Positions 9,233 through 19,333 of a stretch of 64,000 nt of DNA are shown in pieces (positions within the stretch are counted from its first letter, which is position 1; the number at the start of each line of letters is the position of its first letter). The DNA is from JAGQPD01 sp020426865 (GTDB lineage: Bacteria; Planctomycetota; Planctomycetia; Pirellulales; Pirellulaceae): the NCBI GenBank assembly GCA_041399065.1, contig JAWKTN010000001.1, positions 1-64,000 of the forward strand, in the 5' to 3' direction. Position numbers and translations under genes: made by a program. The notes below the pieces were generated by a model, which made no database searches, was not told the origin of the DNA, and worked only from the letters and a program-made list of their open reading frames with translations.

Positions 9233-9276
9233 TGCTGAACGTACCTCGTAACAAGCTCCACTCGATCCACAAACGT

Positions 9277-12066
9277 TTAATCGACAAACACAAACTCGTT
9301 GGCGGCCAACAGTGCATGAGCCAGCCTCTGCCATGCCGCCTTTGGATTGCCTGCAGCGGACTGCCGATCCAGATACGAAAGCGTTAGACCAATTTCCGTA
9401 TCGTCTGGATCGCGCGCGTACACGCGATGATAAAGAGTTCGTATCATGACACGTGGTTCCAAATTGGTCGCGGAACTAGCGACGGATTCAGCGAGTGCTT
9501 GCGCGCGATCCTGGATGAAGTCGGAGTTCAAGGCGAATAAGGTCTGTTGCGGGACGGTCGTGTCGGGCCGCTTCGCCGTACAGGCACTCGGGTTTGCCCC
9601 ATCGAACGTGCTCAGAAGTGGCGCCACGATATCCCGATTGATAAATGCGTAGACGCTGCGACGTGCCACCGTCGGTTGAGCGAGCAGCTCAAACGGTCGG
9701 CCACCGCGATCCTCCTGCAACTCACCGCTTACCGCCAGCATCGCGTCACGCATCGCTTCGACTTCCAAGCGGTGACGCGGCATCCGCCACAACCAACGGT
9801 TGTCGGGGTCAGTGGTACGGGCCCCGACATTTTCAATCGCGCCCTGTTGATAGACCCGAGTGAGCATGATCCGCCGGTGCAGCGACTTGAGTGACCAACT
9901 GTCCTGCAACAACCGTGACGCAAGGTAATCCAGGAGCTGTGGATGCGTGGGACGCTCTCCTCGCGTTCCAAAGTCATCCGGCGTGCGGACAAGTCCGATG
10001 CCAAAATGACGCTGCCATACCCAATTGACAATGACCCGCCGAGTAAGCGGATTCTCCGGCGCCACAATCGACCGCGCCAACGATAGACGGCGTTTGCCCG
10101 GTTCAAACGGTGGCGGATTGTTGTTACTCGCAACCGTCAAGAATCGCGCGACCACCGGAGCTCCGCGATCCACTGGATTGCCGCGATTGAAAACGTAAAA
10201 AGGCCCAGGATCAGCACGCTCTTGCAGCGCCATCGCGCGAGGTGGCGATCCGGACGCGTTAAGATTCAAGTTATAGACGGCGCCTTTGCGGCCGAAGACG
10301 TTATCATGGATCGGCCTGTTTAACAACTGGATCGCCGCCATGTCGTCCATGTTCGTCGGCGAATCCGCAGCATACAAGTAACGTCGAAGTTGCCGGTTCA
10401 CAGGACTGTTGATCGTGGCGTGCTGCGGATCCTCGTCGGGCACCGGTTCGGTTCCCGGTATCGCCTCGGTGGCCGCCGCTACCTGCGCCTCCAGCCATTC
10501 TTGCTGTACGTCAACGAACAACGCACCGTACGCGTCCGCCACGTCCAGCATCGAGCCTGGTTGCTTTTGGGAAATTGCCGCCAATACTCGCGGATTCCAA
10601 CGCGGCGCGTTGGCCGACAAACGATGCACGTCCTTTGGCTCGTCCCCGTTCTCCTGCGTCATCGCCGCAATCGCTGCGTCGCATGTGTGACGGAAATCCG
10701 CAGCGTCCAGTTGAGCCAATCGCACCCACGGCCCAAATACGGGATCCGATTCCGGCATCTGGCTGATGTAACGCCGCCAGCGTTCGACAACCGGTGGCCG
10801 TATGTCATCGGTGCGATAGGAAAAGACATCGGTCGTCGAAAGATCGACCTCGCTTGCGCCTTTGGCAATCTCCCGCAAGTACATGCCGATCTGAGCCCGC
10901 AATCGCGCACGCATGATGACGTTCTGTTCGCGCGCCATATCGTCGAAAGAAGTCTGCAGCCGTTCGAGTTCCGCATGATATTCGTCCAACTCCTGCGACG
11001 CGTCAGCCGTGCCGACCAGCGGCAACGGGTCAGGCTCGCTGCTGCTGGCGAATGTGGCGTACAAAGCATAATAATCGTGCGTCGGGATGGCGTCGTATTT
11101 ATGGTCGTGGCAGCGGGCACACGCGACGGTCAATCCCATCAGACCGCGCGTTACGACGTCGATCCGGTCGTCAATGATATCGTGCGGGCTGCGGAACCGC
11201 ATACCGACCGTGAGAAAGCCCAGGGCGGCAAGTTGCCGGGCATTGTCAGGCAATTCCAACTGATCGGCCGCAAGTTGCTCGGTGACAAACTGATCGTACC
11301 GTATATCCTCATTGAAGGCATTGATCACATAGTCGCGGTACGTATAGGAGAACGCGAATTTTTGAAACCCAATCGCCGCCCCTCCTTGCGTGTCCGCGTA
11401 GCGCGCAATATCCAACCAATGCCGCCCCCAACGCTCACCGTACGCTGGCGATGCCAGCAACCGATCGACGACCCTGACAAAGGCATCAGGCGACTCGTCA
11501 TTGACGAATGCCACGACATCGTCCCATCGCGGCGGCAGGCCCGTTAGGTCGAACGTGGCACGACGAATCAGCTGCTGCTTCGTTGCCGGCGGCGATAGAC
11601 TCAAGCCGTATTCGTTCAGCTTGGCGACGATAAAACGGTCAATATCCGTAAGCTGTTCGGCTACGTCTGGCGGTGGAGCGTCATGGATCGGTTCCAGCGA
11701 CCAATGTCGTTCGTACCTGGCACCTTCCGCTATCCACTGCCGAACAATGGCGATTTGCTCCGACGTCAGCGGCGGCTTGCCGTCAGGCGGCATTCGCTCG
11801 TCGGCGTCCGTTGCCAATAGACGCATGATCAGCGGACTGGCGTCCGGTTCGCCGGCAATGATGGCGTGCGACTTTGCTGATGCTTCGTCGTCCAGCTGCA
11901 AGTCCGCTTGACGGTCCCGCTCGTCGTTGCCATGACACGTCAAGCAATGTTCGGCCAAGAGCGGGTGAATCTGTTGGTTGTATGAGATCTCTCCGCCAAC
12001 AAGGCAACGCCCCGCGACGAAGCTAATGGCAACAGCTAAAACGGCGATCAAGGTGGGACGCGACAT
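9277..12066 (-). CDS. PSD1 cytochrome c protein, DUF1549/DUF1553 (pair 1)
   Basis: This 929-residue protein has an N-terminal signal peptide (about 1-25). A planctomycete cytochrome-C-type haem motif CLTCH follows at residues 41-45, then the DUF1549 domain (FDLTGLPPRWDD, WGRHWLDIARYADTQGG) with a second haem-type motif, CARCHDHKYD. The C-terminal DUF1553 domain (NPLTRRVIVNWVWQRHFG, DFGTRGERPTHPQLLDYLA, RMPRHRLEVEAMRDAML, QTLFALNSDFIQDRA) closes it. A GAGG ribosome site sits 7 bases before ATG 12066. It is the first gene of a two-gene unit with DUF1501 and diverges from the heptahaem cytochrome gene at 12259. PSD proteins are presumed periplasmic redox proteins; substrates are unknown. Confidence 0.92.
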   Translation of the reverse strand: MSRPTLIAVLAVAISFVAGRCLVGGEISYNQQIHPLLAEHCLTCHGNDERDRQADLQLDDEASAKSHAIIAGEPDASPLIMRLLATDADERMPPDGKPPLTSEQIAIVRQWIAEGARYERHWSLEPIHDAPPPDVAEQLTDIDRFIVAKLNEYGLSLSPPATKQQLIRRATFDLTGLPPRWDDVVAFVNDESPDAFVRVVDRLLASPAYGERWGRHWLDIARYADTQGGAAIGFQKFAFSYTYRDYVINAFNEDIRYDQFVTEQLAADQLELPDNARQLAALGFLTVGMRFRSPHDIIDDRIDVVTRGLMGLTVACARCHDHKYDAIPTHDYYALYATFASSSEPDPLPLVGTADASQELDEYHAELERLQTSFDDMAREQNVIMRARLRAQIGMYLREIAKGASEVDLSTTDVFSYRTDDIRPPVVERWRRYISQMPESDPVFGPWVRLAQLDAADFRHTCDAAIAAMTQENGDEPKDVHRLSANAPRWNPRVLAAISQKQPGSMLDVADAYGALFVDVQQEWLEAQVAAATEAIPGTEPVPDEDPQHATINSPVNRQLRRYLYAADSPTNMDDMAAIQLLNRPIHDNVFGRKGAVYNLNLNASGSPPRAMALQERADPGPFYVFNRGNPVDRGAPVVARFLTVASNNNPPPFEPGKRRLSLARSIVAPENPLTRRVIVNWVWQRHFGIGLVRTPDDFGTRGERPTHPQLLDYLASRLLQDSWSLKSLHRRIMLTRVYQQGAIENVGARTTDPDNRWLWRMPRHRLEVEAMRDAMLAVSGELQEDRGGRPFELLAQPTVARRSVYAFINRDIVAPLLSTFDGANPSACTAKRPDTTVPQQTLFALNSDFIQDRAQALAESVASSATNLEPRVMIRTLYHRVYARDPDDTEIGLTLSYLDRQSAAGNPKAAWQRLAHALLAANEFVFVD

Positions 12067-12258
12067 GGAACGCCTCGTGGGAGTGACCCCCCTATTGTAA
12101 TTGCAATGACCGTTCGATAGTAGACCGGGCCGTTGGAAGTTTCGACCGGTCGGGCACGTTGTGCGCCGGTGGTTTCCTGCACTAAGATTACAGCGTGGAG
12201 GCGGATCTTACGTTCGATCCCATACGGTCAAGGCGAATGCGTTTCATGATGACGTTTC

Positions 12259-14292
12259 ATGATGACAGTCCAAGACAGTCACGGTAGCATACGACGGACA
12301 GCCTTGTTGCTTGTCATCATCCCATTCTCGCTGGCGGGTTGCAGTAAGCAACGGGTGCCGTCGCCGACGAGCAATACATCGCCGGCGACTTCCACGCCGC
12401 GATCGGTGGAACAGCCATCGGCATCGACTGCAAATCGTGGCGATCTTCCACAGACGGCCGTTCCGCTCTCCAGCCGTTCGCCGCTCGAGCATCTGGCGTC
12501 GGCATGGGCAGCCGATCAGACATGTGCGGAATGTCACGCCGAAATTGTCAGTCGCTACGCCTCGCATTCAATGGGGCGATCCATGGGACCGGCAGCGATC
12601 ATCGCACACGGTGCTTCCGTGCCGTCGGCCAATGGTGGCACCGTCGGCAGCTTCGACGCAGATGGTTTCCGGTACGAAGTCCGCCAAGACGAGGAGCAAC
12701 TTGTTCACATTCAGACGCGTGTGGGCAAAAACGACGAACCGGTCGACAAGATCGAACAACCGGTGGCATACCGCGTAGGCGCCGGTGACCGCGGTCAGTC
12801 GTTTCTGGTCGACCATGATGGTTTCCTTTTTATGTCTCCCATTACTTACTACCCGCAGCGTGGGCGTTGGGCGCTGTCGCCTGGCTTTGAAGTCAACAAT
12901 TCACAATTCAACCGTCCCGTACCACCATCGTGTTTGTTTTGCCATGCTAACCGTGAGCTCCACGATGAAGGGAGCCGCAATCACTACAAGTCGCCCACGT
13001 TCGTTGGGCAAGCCATCGGATGCCAGCGCTGCCATGGAGCGGCCGAGCAACATGTGCGATTCCAAGGTGGTACACTGCCGAAAAATGCATCGAATGTTTC
13101 CGCCGAGATTGCGACGGTCGATCCGATCGTCAATCCGGCGAAGTTGTCACCAGAGTTACGTGAAGCGGTGTGCCAGCAATGTCATTTGTCAGGCGCAGTA
13201 CGAGTGTTGAGGCCAGGTCGCAATTGGCACGACTACCAACCGGGCACCCCGTTGGACTCAGTATTCGTGACGTATGTCCCCACCAGCAGTGCGCCCGATG
13301 GGCAGGAGGATTTTGTGGGGCAAGTCGAACAAATGTACGCCAGTCGCTGTTTTCAAGGTAGTGACGGCAAAATGGGATGTATCTCCTGCCACGATCCGCA
13401 CAGCTTGCCCGCACCTTCGCAGCGCGTCGAATTCTATCGCGATCGATGTTTAACCTGCCACCATAATCAAGGATGTGCGTTGGCCGAGGAGGAGCGAGCT
13501 GATGAGTCGAATAACTGCATTGCCTGTCACATGCCAGCTCAACGTACGGAAGTGCAGCATGCTGCGACATCAAACCATCGTGTGATTCGTGCTCGCGATG
13601 CGAGTCGAAAGGGGAGGGGGGGGACGGCAAGTGCCGTTGCAACGCGCCGCTTGATGCTGTTTTCATTGAAGTTTTCGAAAACCTCAAGTGGCGAAGCGAT
13701 CGGGGTGGACGAAATGGAACGCAATACCGCAATGGCCAATGTGATGCTCGCGGACGATTCTTCGGGCAAGCCGGAGATGAATACCGCAGTCGAGTCGCGT
13801 CGGGCGCTTTCCGCTTGGGTCAAGACGCATCCAGACGACTATGACGCGCGGGAGGCATTAGCGCAGGTCTGTTATCAGATGGGAGAGGCCGAAGCAGCAA
13901 TGGAACAGTTGACTGCGATATTGCGTGCGAAGCCAGATCGTGAATTCTCCCTGGTTCTGGCTGCCGAATTATCTTCCGGTTCAAATCAGATTGGCGTGGC
14001 TGCGACATTGTGGCATCAAGCCGTGCAACGTAATCCGTGGATGACGCGGTATTGGTATCAATGGTCAGTGACTTTGGCACGGATGGGAAATTGGTCGGCG
14101 TGTTTGCAGAGTTCACAGCGGGCCAGCGAGCGGTTTCCGACCAGTATCGGCGCGCGGCAGATGCTGGTCGAAAGCCTATTGCAGCTGGGCCGCAAGGAGG
14201 AAGCCGCAGAGGAATTCGAAAAACTGCGAGCACACAACCCGGTCGGTTTCGACAAGCTAGAACAGTGGTATCAAGACCATCCACGTCGATGA
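12259..14292 (+). CDS. Heptahaem cytochrome c lipoprotein with C-terminal TPRs
   Basis: A 677-residue exported protein. An N-terminal hydrophobic stretch ends in the lipobox FSLAGC (Cys28), so it is probably lipid-anchored outside the cytoplasmic membrane. Seven CxxCH motifs start at about residues 89, 225, 255, 305, 374, 397 and 420 (CAECH, CLFCH, CQRCH, CQQCH, CISCH, CLTCH, CIACH). Residues about 500-675 form tetratricopeptide repeats (DYDAREALAQVCYQMGEAEA, MLVESLLQLGRKEEAAEEF). The architecture suggests an extracytoplasmic electron-transfer protein with a protein-docking tail. It diverges from PSD1 pair 1 with a 192-base shared upstream region, so joint control is plausible. Substrate is unknown. 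Confidence 0.88.
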   Translation: MMTVQDSHGSIRRTALLLVIIPFSLAGCSKQRVPSPTSNTSPATSTPRSVEQPSASTANRGDLPQTAVPLSSRSPLEHLASAWAADQTCAECHAEIVSRYASHSMGRSMGPAAIIAHGASVPSANGGTVGSFDADGFRYEVRQDEEQLVHIQTRVGKNDEPVDKIEQPVAYRVGAGDRGQSFLVDHDGFLFMSPITYYPQRGRWALSPGFEVNNSQFNRPVPPSCLFCHANRELHDEGSRNHYKSPTFVGQAIGCQRCHGAAEQHVRFQGGTLPKNASNVSAEIATVDPIVNPAKLSPELREAVCQQCHLSGAVRVLRPGRNWHDYQPGTPLDSVFVTYVPTSSAPDGQEDFVGQVEQMYASRCFQGSDGKMGCISCHDPHSLPAPSQRVEFYRDRCLTCHHNQGCALAEEERADESNNCIACHMPAQRTEVQHAATSNHRVIRARDASRKGRGGTASAVATRRLMLFSLKFSKTSSGEAIGVDEMERNTAMANVMLADDSSGKPEMNTAVESRRALSAWVKTHPDDYDAREALAQVCYQMGEAEAAMEQLTAILRAKPDREFSLVLAAELSSGSNQIGVAATLWHQAVQRNPWMTRYWYQWSVTLARMGNWSACLQSSQRASERFPTSIGARQMLVESLLQLGRKEEAAEEFEKLRAHNPVGFDKLEQWYQDHPRR

Positions 14293-14346
14293 GGTGATAG
14301 CGGCAACGCCGCCAGATCATCGTACTGCGACAGGCCAGAACCCGCC

Positions 14347-15990
14347 GCGTCCTCTGCGGTAGCAATCAACCGCGGAGATGTTGGATGGGTAGCCGCTGAG
14401 AGCGCAGAGAGCGCGGAGGTGGGACAGTTGAGTGTGACGGCCGCGCAAAGCCATATCCCTCTGCGCTCTTCCCGTCCTCTGCGGTAGCAATCAACCGCGG
14501 AGATGATGGATGGGTAACCGCTGAGATCGCAGAGAGCGCGCGGAGGTGGGACAGTTGTGTGCGACGGCTTCGCAAAGCCATATCCTCTGCGCTGTTCGCG
14601 TCCTCTGCGGTAGCAATCAGCCGCGGAGATGATGGATGGGTAACCGCTGAGATCGCAGAGAGCGCGGAGGTGGGACAGTTGAGTGTGACGGCTTCGCAAA
14701 GCCGTATCCCTCGCTCTTCGCGTCCTCTGCGGTAACAATCAAACGCGGAGATGTTGGCTGGGTAACCGCTGAGATCGCGGAGAGCGCGGAGACGGGACAG
14801 TTGAGTGTGACGGCCGCGAAAAAGCCCTATCCCTCTGCGCTCTTCGCGTCCTCTGCGGTAGCAATCAACCGCGGAGATGATGGATGGGTAACCGCTGAGA
14901 TCGCAGAGAGCGCGGAGGTGGGACAGTTGAGTGTGATGGCTTCGCAAAGCCATATCCCTCTGCGCTCTTCGCGTCCTCTGCGGTAACAATCAACCGCGGA
15001 GTTGTTGGATGGGTAGCCGCTGAGATCGCAGAGAGCGCGGAGGTGGGACAGTTGAGTGTGACGGCTTCGCAAAGCCATTTCCCTCTGCGCTTTTCGCGTC
15101 CTCTGCGGTAACAATCAACCGCAGAGATGTTGGCTGGGTAACCGCTGAGATCGCAGAGAGCGCGGAGGTGGGACAGTTGAGTGTGACGGCTTCGCAAAGC
15201 CGTATCCCTCTGCGCTCTTCGCGTCCTCTGCGGTAGCAATCAACCGCGGAGATGTTGGCTGGGTAGCCGCTTAGATCGCAGAGAGCGCGGAGGTGGGACA
15301 GTTGTGTGTGACGGCTTCGCAAACCATATCCCTCTGCGCTCTTCGCGTCCTCTGCGGTAGCAATCAACCGCGGAGATGTTGGCTGGGTAGCCGCTTAGAT
15401 CGCAGAGAGCGCGGAGGTGGGACAGTTGAGTGTGACGGCTTCACAAAGCCATATCCCTCTGCGCTCTTCGCGTCCTCTGCGGTAGCAATCAACCGCGGAG
15501 ATGTTGGATGGGTAACCGCTGAGATCGCAGAGAGCGCGGAGGTGGGACAGTTGTGTGCGACGGCTTCACAAAGCCATATCCCTCTGCGCTCTTCGCGTCC
15601 TCTGCGGTAACAATCAACCGCAGAGATGTTGGCTGGGTAACCGCTGAGATCGCAGAGAGCGCGGAGGTGGGACAGTTGAGTGTGACGGCTTCGCAAAGCC
15701 GTATCCCTCTGCGCTCTTCGCGTCCTCTCCGGTAACAATCAAACGCGGAGATGTTGGCTGGGTAACCGCTGAGATCGCAGAGAGCGCGGAGGTGGGACAG
15801 TTGAGTGTGACGGCCGCGAAAAAGCCCTATCCCTCTGCGCTCTTCGCGTCCTCTGCGGTAACAATCAACCGCGGAGATGTTGGATGGGTAACCGCTGAGA
15901 TCGCAGAGAGCGCGGAGGTGGGACAGTTGAGTGTGACGGCTTCGCAAAGCCATATCCCTCTGTGCTCTTCGCGTCCTCTGCGGTAACAAT
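14347..15990. repeat. 125-bp palindromic tandem array, about 13 copies
   Basis: The unit is about 125 bp. GCGGTA(G/A)CAATCA recurs near 14357, 14481, 14606, 14731, 14856 and onward to 15981, giving 13 full periods. Each unit has an arm ACCGCTGAGATCGCAGAGAG and a near-inverse arm (CTCTGCGCTCTTCGCGTCCT). Every unit and unit junction could therefore fold as a hairpin of roughly 28 bp. The unit is not a multiple of three, so the open frames across it rotate and are not genes. Copies differ by scattered substitutions and small indels, so the array is not a recent clonal expansion. It separates the convergent cytochrome (12259) and oxidoreductase (16071) genes. Confidence 0.93.
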
Positions 15991-16070
15991 CGGCCGCGCT
16001 AGCGTTGGGGTTAGCCGCAGGAATGGTTGGGGACGATACCGCATTTCCATCTGCGGTGTGTCATGCGGCG

Positions 16071-17456
16071 CTACCCCATCTTAATTTCAAAGCCTTTGCG
16101 GTTTTCACGAGACAGAAAGGCGTTGGCTTGGTCGTCGTCCACGATTTCGCGCCGGTCAGCGTCCCAACGAATCTCGCGCCCTAACCGCATGGCGATATTC
16201 GACAGATGGCAGATTTCGAGCATCCGGTTGTGTGTCCAGACATCAGAGATCGGTTGCTTGCGCGACTTCATCGCCTCGATGAAATTGGCCGTATGGTTCG
16301 CGCTGACCGTGCCTCCATAGACAGCTTCAATGGCCCCATCCGGCAGTGGTTTGTCTTGGAGCTCTTCCACCGGTTTGCCGGAGATTCGACCGCGATTGAC
16401 GAAGAACCGGCCGTCTGTTCCTTCGAACATGATACCATTGTCCCCTTCACTGGTGATAATCATCTCCACGTCGTTGGGCATCGCGACATGAATCTCGAAG
16501 TCGGTCGCCGCGTTGTACTGATCGGCAACCGTTGGATGACCGTCCTTGTATTCAACCGGCAGACGGTATTTAACCGGAGTCACCTTGCTTGGACCTGTCT
16601 GGCCGGCGCCGAGTGCCCACACTGCGATGTCCACATGATGAGCGCCCCAGTCAGTAAGCTTGCCGCCGGAGTATTCATGCCAGTTGCGGAATGAGTAATG
16701 GCAGTTGCTGTAGAGCGGCACGCCACCGCCGTATCCTTCACGCAGTTGCGGTAGAGCACGGTACTCGACCTTGGGGGCTGGCCCCAACCAGAATTCGTAA
16801 TCGAGCCCATCCGGTACGGGTGCAACCGGGATCTTTGGCGATGCTTCCATACCATTGATGCCGCATGTGACCTTTTTGACCGTGCCAATGCGTCCGTCGC
16901 GAATCAGCGCAATTGCCTGTAAAAAACGCTGCTCGGATTCGGTCCGCTGCATCGTTCCCACCTGGAATACCCGTCCGGTTTGCTTCACTACGTTTTCGAT
17001 CAGTTTCCCTTCGTCGATCGTCAACGTCAACGGCTTTTCGCAATAGACATCTTTGCCCGCGTACATCGCCTCGATGGCAATTTTTGTGTGCCAGTGGTCG
17101 GGCGTGGCGATCATTACGGCATCGATGTCCTTGCGGTCGAGCACGTGGCGATAGTCTTTGTAACTGTCAGGTTTCTTGCCCTGCCGCTTCTCGGTTTTTT
17201 CGACGTTTTCCGCCAGGACATTGGCATCGACATCCGCCAATGCTGCGAAATCAGCAAAGGCAAAGGACTTGCCAGTAATCTCCCAACCTTGATTCCGCAT
17301 ACCAATCGTGGCGAATACGGGGCGGTCATTGGGCGACTGGAATCCCCACGCCCGTTCGCTGGACCCGATCAAGACCGACGCCGCTCCTGCGGCGGTACTC
17401 TGCAAAAACTGGCGACGCGAAGCAGAATGGCGAGTCATGTGGAGATTGGTCGACAT
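16071..17456 (-). CDS. Gfo/Idh/MocA family oxidoreductase, Tat-exported
   Basis: A 461-residue protein from ATG 17456, chosen because a GAGGG ribosome site lies about 6 bases upstream; the frame stays open 39 bases further. The N-terminus SRRQFLQSTAAGAASVLIG is a twin-arginine signal. A Rossmann NAD(P)-binding domain follows with VMIATPDHWHTKIAIEAM and GKDVYCEKPLTLTIDEG, the EKP motif of this superfamily. The alpha/beta C-terminal domain includes GLDYEFWLGPAPKVEY, GGKLTDWGAHHVDIAVWALG and a final DADRREIVDDDQAN. Such secreted planctomycete enzymes are presumed to act on sugars or sugar derivatives, but the substrate cannot be read from sequence. Single gene, convergent with the 125-bp array. 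Confidence 0.92.
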   Translation of the reverse strand: MSTNLHMTRHSASRRQFLQSTAAGAASVLIGSSERAWGFQSPNDRPVFATIGMRNQGWEITGKSFAFADFAALADVDANVLAENVEKTEKRQGKKPDSYKDYRHVLDRKDIDAVMIATPDHWHTKIAIEAMYAGKDVYCEKPLTLTIDEGKLIENVVKQTGRVFQVGTMQRTESEQRFLQAIALIRDGRIGTVKKVTCGINGMEASPKIPVAPVPDGLDYEFWLGPAPKVEYRALPQLREGYGGGVPLYSNCHYSFRNWHEYSGGKLTDWGAHHVDIAVWALGAGQTGPSKVTPVKYRLPVEYKDGHPTVADQYNAATDFEIHVAMPNDVEMIITSEGDNGIMFEGTDGRFFVNRGRISGKPVEELQDKPLPDGAIEAVYGGTVSANHTANFIEAMKSRKQPISDVWTHNRMLEICHLSNIAMRLGREIRWDADRREIVDDDQANAFLSRENRKGFEIKMG

Positions 17457-17905
17457 TTTGTTTTCCCTCGTAGGACAAATTTCAATGGAGGACAATTTTC
17501 AATTTGGTGCTGGCAAATATCGCTGACAGATTGCTTCGGATCAATTGGCAGCCGAAAGCGATAACCGTTGTTGCGGATACGGGGCCATGTTACCATGCCT
17601 CCGCCCACGCCGAGAGCGATCAAATGGTGCATTTAGCGTAACAGAAATGCGGTGACAATGCCATTGGAGCTGTGCCGAGTGTGCCAAAAATCGCTAATCG
17701 TGCGTGCGAAGTTGTCGTTAGCCGGTCGTCGTCGCCGCTTGACGGACCGAGACTCGGTGGCCCGGGGATTCAACGACCAGCTGCAGGAACGACGATGATT
17801 CCGCAGCGGCTTGACAAATCCGTGCGATAGCTGCTACACTTGCGGCACACAGTCACACCTTTGGCACTTATATATTTTTGTCATACGCTGGTGCCCGTGT
17901 GATTT
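17457..17905. other. Intergenic stretch, nothing recognised
   Basis: Between the oxidoreductase start and the PEP-CTERM stub I find no gene with a credible start or motif. It presumably holds the oxidoreductase promoter. Confidence 0.5.
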
Positions 17906-18100
17906 GTGCTCACGATGCACCTGGTCGTTCCTGCCCATGCCGCCATGTCGTACGTTGTGACAATCGGACCGGCAGGACAACCGCCCAACGTCTACTTCGC
18001 CGAAGGTGTTACCGTCCCCGAACCAGCTGGCGTTGTGCTCTTAGTGAGTGCGATGCTACTGACAACGCGACTTTGTCGGTGTTACGTTGTAGTTCGATAG
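17906..18100 (+). pseudogene. PEP-CTERM protein stub
   Basis: A 64-codon frame ends in VTVPEPAGVVLLVSAMLLTT followed by RLCRCYVVVR. That is the proline-glutamate-proline, hydrophobic span and basic tail order of a PEP-CTERM sorting signal. Ahead of it lie only about 35 residues, including a short signal-like segment (MHLVVPAHA), so the passenger domain is missing. It is either a deletion remnant of a larger gene or a minimal PEP-CTERM peptide. No strong ribosome site is visible. Confidence 0.5.
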
Positions 18101-18273
18101 TACTCGATCCGCAATCTAGTCAACACGCAGCCGTTCGATATCTGGACGGCGGCCGCGTGTTGCCATCCCGTCAAAAATCGTTCTGGTGTCTGAAATCGCG
18201 AATTGAGTGGATAGAACGGATCTTTGTCCCTCCAAGCACAGTTTGTCGTCCGCGCCAAAAACAAGTATTCCGC

Positions 18274-19299
18274 TCACTCCTTCGCGCCCGAAGTATCGGC
18301 GTCACGGTGGGCCGCCCTCGTTAACCGATCACGGATCGCGAGTCCCACTCCGTCGCCGGTCGGCAATTCAATCGCCACGCGGTCAAATCGCTGTTCGTCG
18401 GCTAGCCGCAACAATGCGTACATTACGCGAGCAAACTCGGTTTCGTCAGTCGGCTTTTTGTGCCAACGCATGCGAGTTGGTAGATTCCTCGGCTCGCCAC
18501 CGCAAGCAATGACAAGCGTTGTGAAAGCGTCCGCGGCATGCTCGTCAAGCCACTGCGAGATGCGCGACGAGTCCAACAGCACAACGTCTGCTTGTGGCGA
18601 ATAATGTGACTTGAGGTTGCCCGACACCCGCACGGTTTGTGCATCTTCGGATCGCGGTTTGCTGACTGTTCCGAGAGCGCCAAGCAGATCGACCGTCGTT
18701 ATTCTTCCAGGGCGCAAAATCGCGATATCGGTCGGATGGCGGCAATCAACAATCGTTGATTCAATTCCAACCTCGCATGGCCCACCATCCAACATGAAAA
18801 CATCACCATCGGGAAACTCAGCACGCACGTGCGCGGCACAAGTTGGACTGACGCGGCCAAATCGGTTGGCACTTGGTGCAACCACCGGACGACCCAAGCG
18901 TTCGAGCACGCTTCTTGCAAGCTCATGACCGGGGACACGCACCGCCACGGAATCCTGGCCGCCAGTGATCGCGGGGAATACCCAGTCTGCCCGTGGTAAC
19001 ACCAACGTAAGCGGTCCGGGCCAAAAGGCAGCGGCAAGTCGCCGAGCATTCACGCCGACCGACGCAGCACACTGCCACGCTTGTTCCGTTGCGTGGCAGT
19101 GTACGATCAACGGATGGTCCGCTGGCCGGCCTTTTGTGAGAAACACTTGCTCCACGGCCTGAGCATTCGTCGCATCGGCAGCTAACCCGTAGACGGTCTC
19201 GGTCGGCAGGGCGACCAGCCGACCCGCGCGAAGACGGTCGACAGCACGCCGCAACTGTTGTTGCAGCGATTGACGTTGTCGATCCGAATCAATATTCAT
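18274..19299 (-). CDS. sua5: L-threonylcarbamoyladenylate synthase (Sua5/YrdC family)
   Basis: A 341-residue cytoplasmic enzyme making threonylcarbamoyl-AMP from threonine, bicarbonate and ATP for the t6A37 modification of ANN-decoding tRNAs. The YrdC domain (about 15-205) shows RLVALPTETVYGLAADATN, KGRPADHPLIVH, FWPGPLTLVLPR, VAVRVPGHELA, VAPSANRFGRVSPT and GGPCEVGIESTIVD. The C-terminal Sua5 domain (about 230-335) begins near VRVSGNLKSHYSPQADVVLL, making this the long Sua5 form rather than short TsaC. It lies 34 bases downstream of the fucosidase gene on the same strand, with no functional link expected. Confidence 0.95.
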   Translation of the reverse strand: MNIDSDRQRQSLQQQLRRAVDRLRAGRLVALPTETVYGLAADATNAQAVEQVFLTKGRPADHPLIVHCHATEQAWQCAASVGVNARRLAAAFWPGPLTLVLPRADWVFPAITGGQDSVAVRVPGHELARSVLERLGRPVVAPSANRFGRVSPTCAAHVRAEFPDGDVFMLDGGPCEVGIESTIVDCRHPTDIAILRPGRITTVDLLGALGTVSKPRSEDAQTVRVSGNLKSHYSPQADVVLLDSSRISQWLDEHAADAFTTLVIACGGEPRNLPTRMRWHKKPTDETEFARVMYALLRLADEQRFDRVAIELPTGDGVGLAIRDRLTRAAHRDADTSGAKE

Positions 19300-19333
19300 A
19301 GAAAACTCAAAGCCACTGCCGGACCGACAAACA

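Noticed and set aside
9232..9334. N-terminal extension of DUF1501 pair 1
   Set aside because: It overlaps the end of the PSD1 gene and precedes the Tat signal; the start at 9232 fits better.
10390..11547. 385-codon frame on the plus strand
   Set aside because: Lies wholly antisense to the PSD1 gene, whose domains are unambiguous; no ribosome site or motif.
14366..15989. Series of 95- to 207-codon frames reading MLPQRTRRAQRD and similar
   Set aside because: They are produced by the 125-bp repeat; the period is not a multiple of three and the frame shifts from copy to copy.
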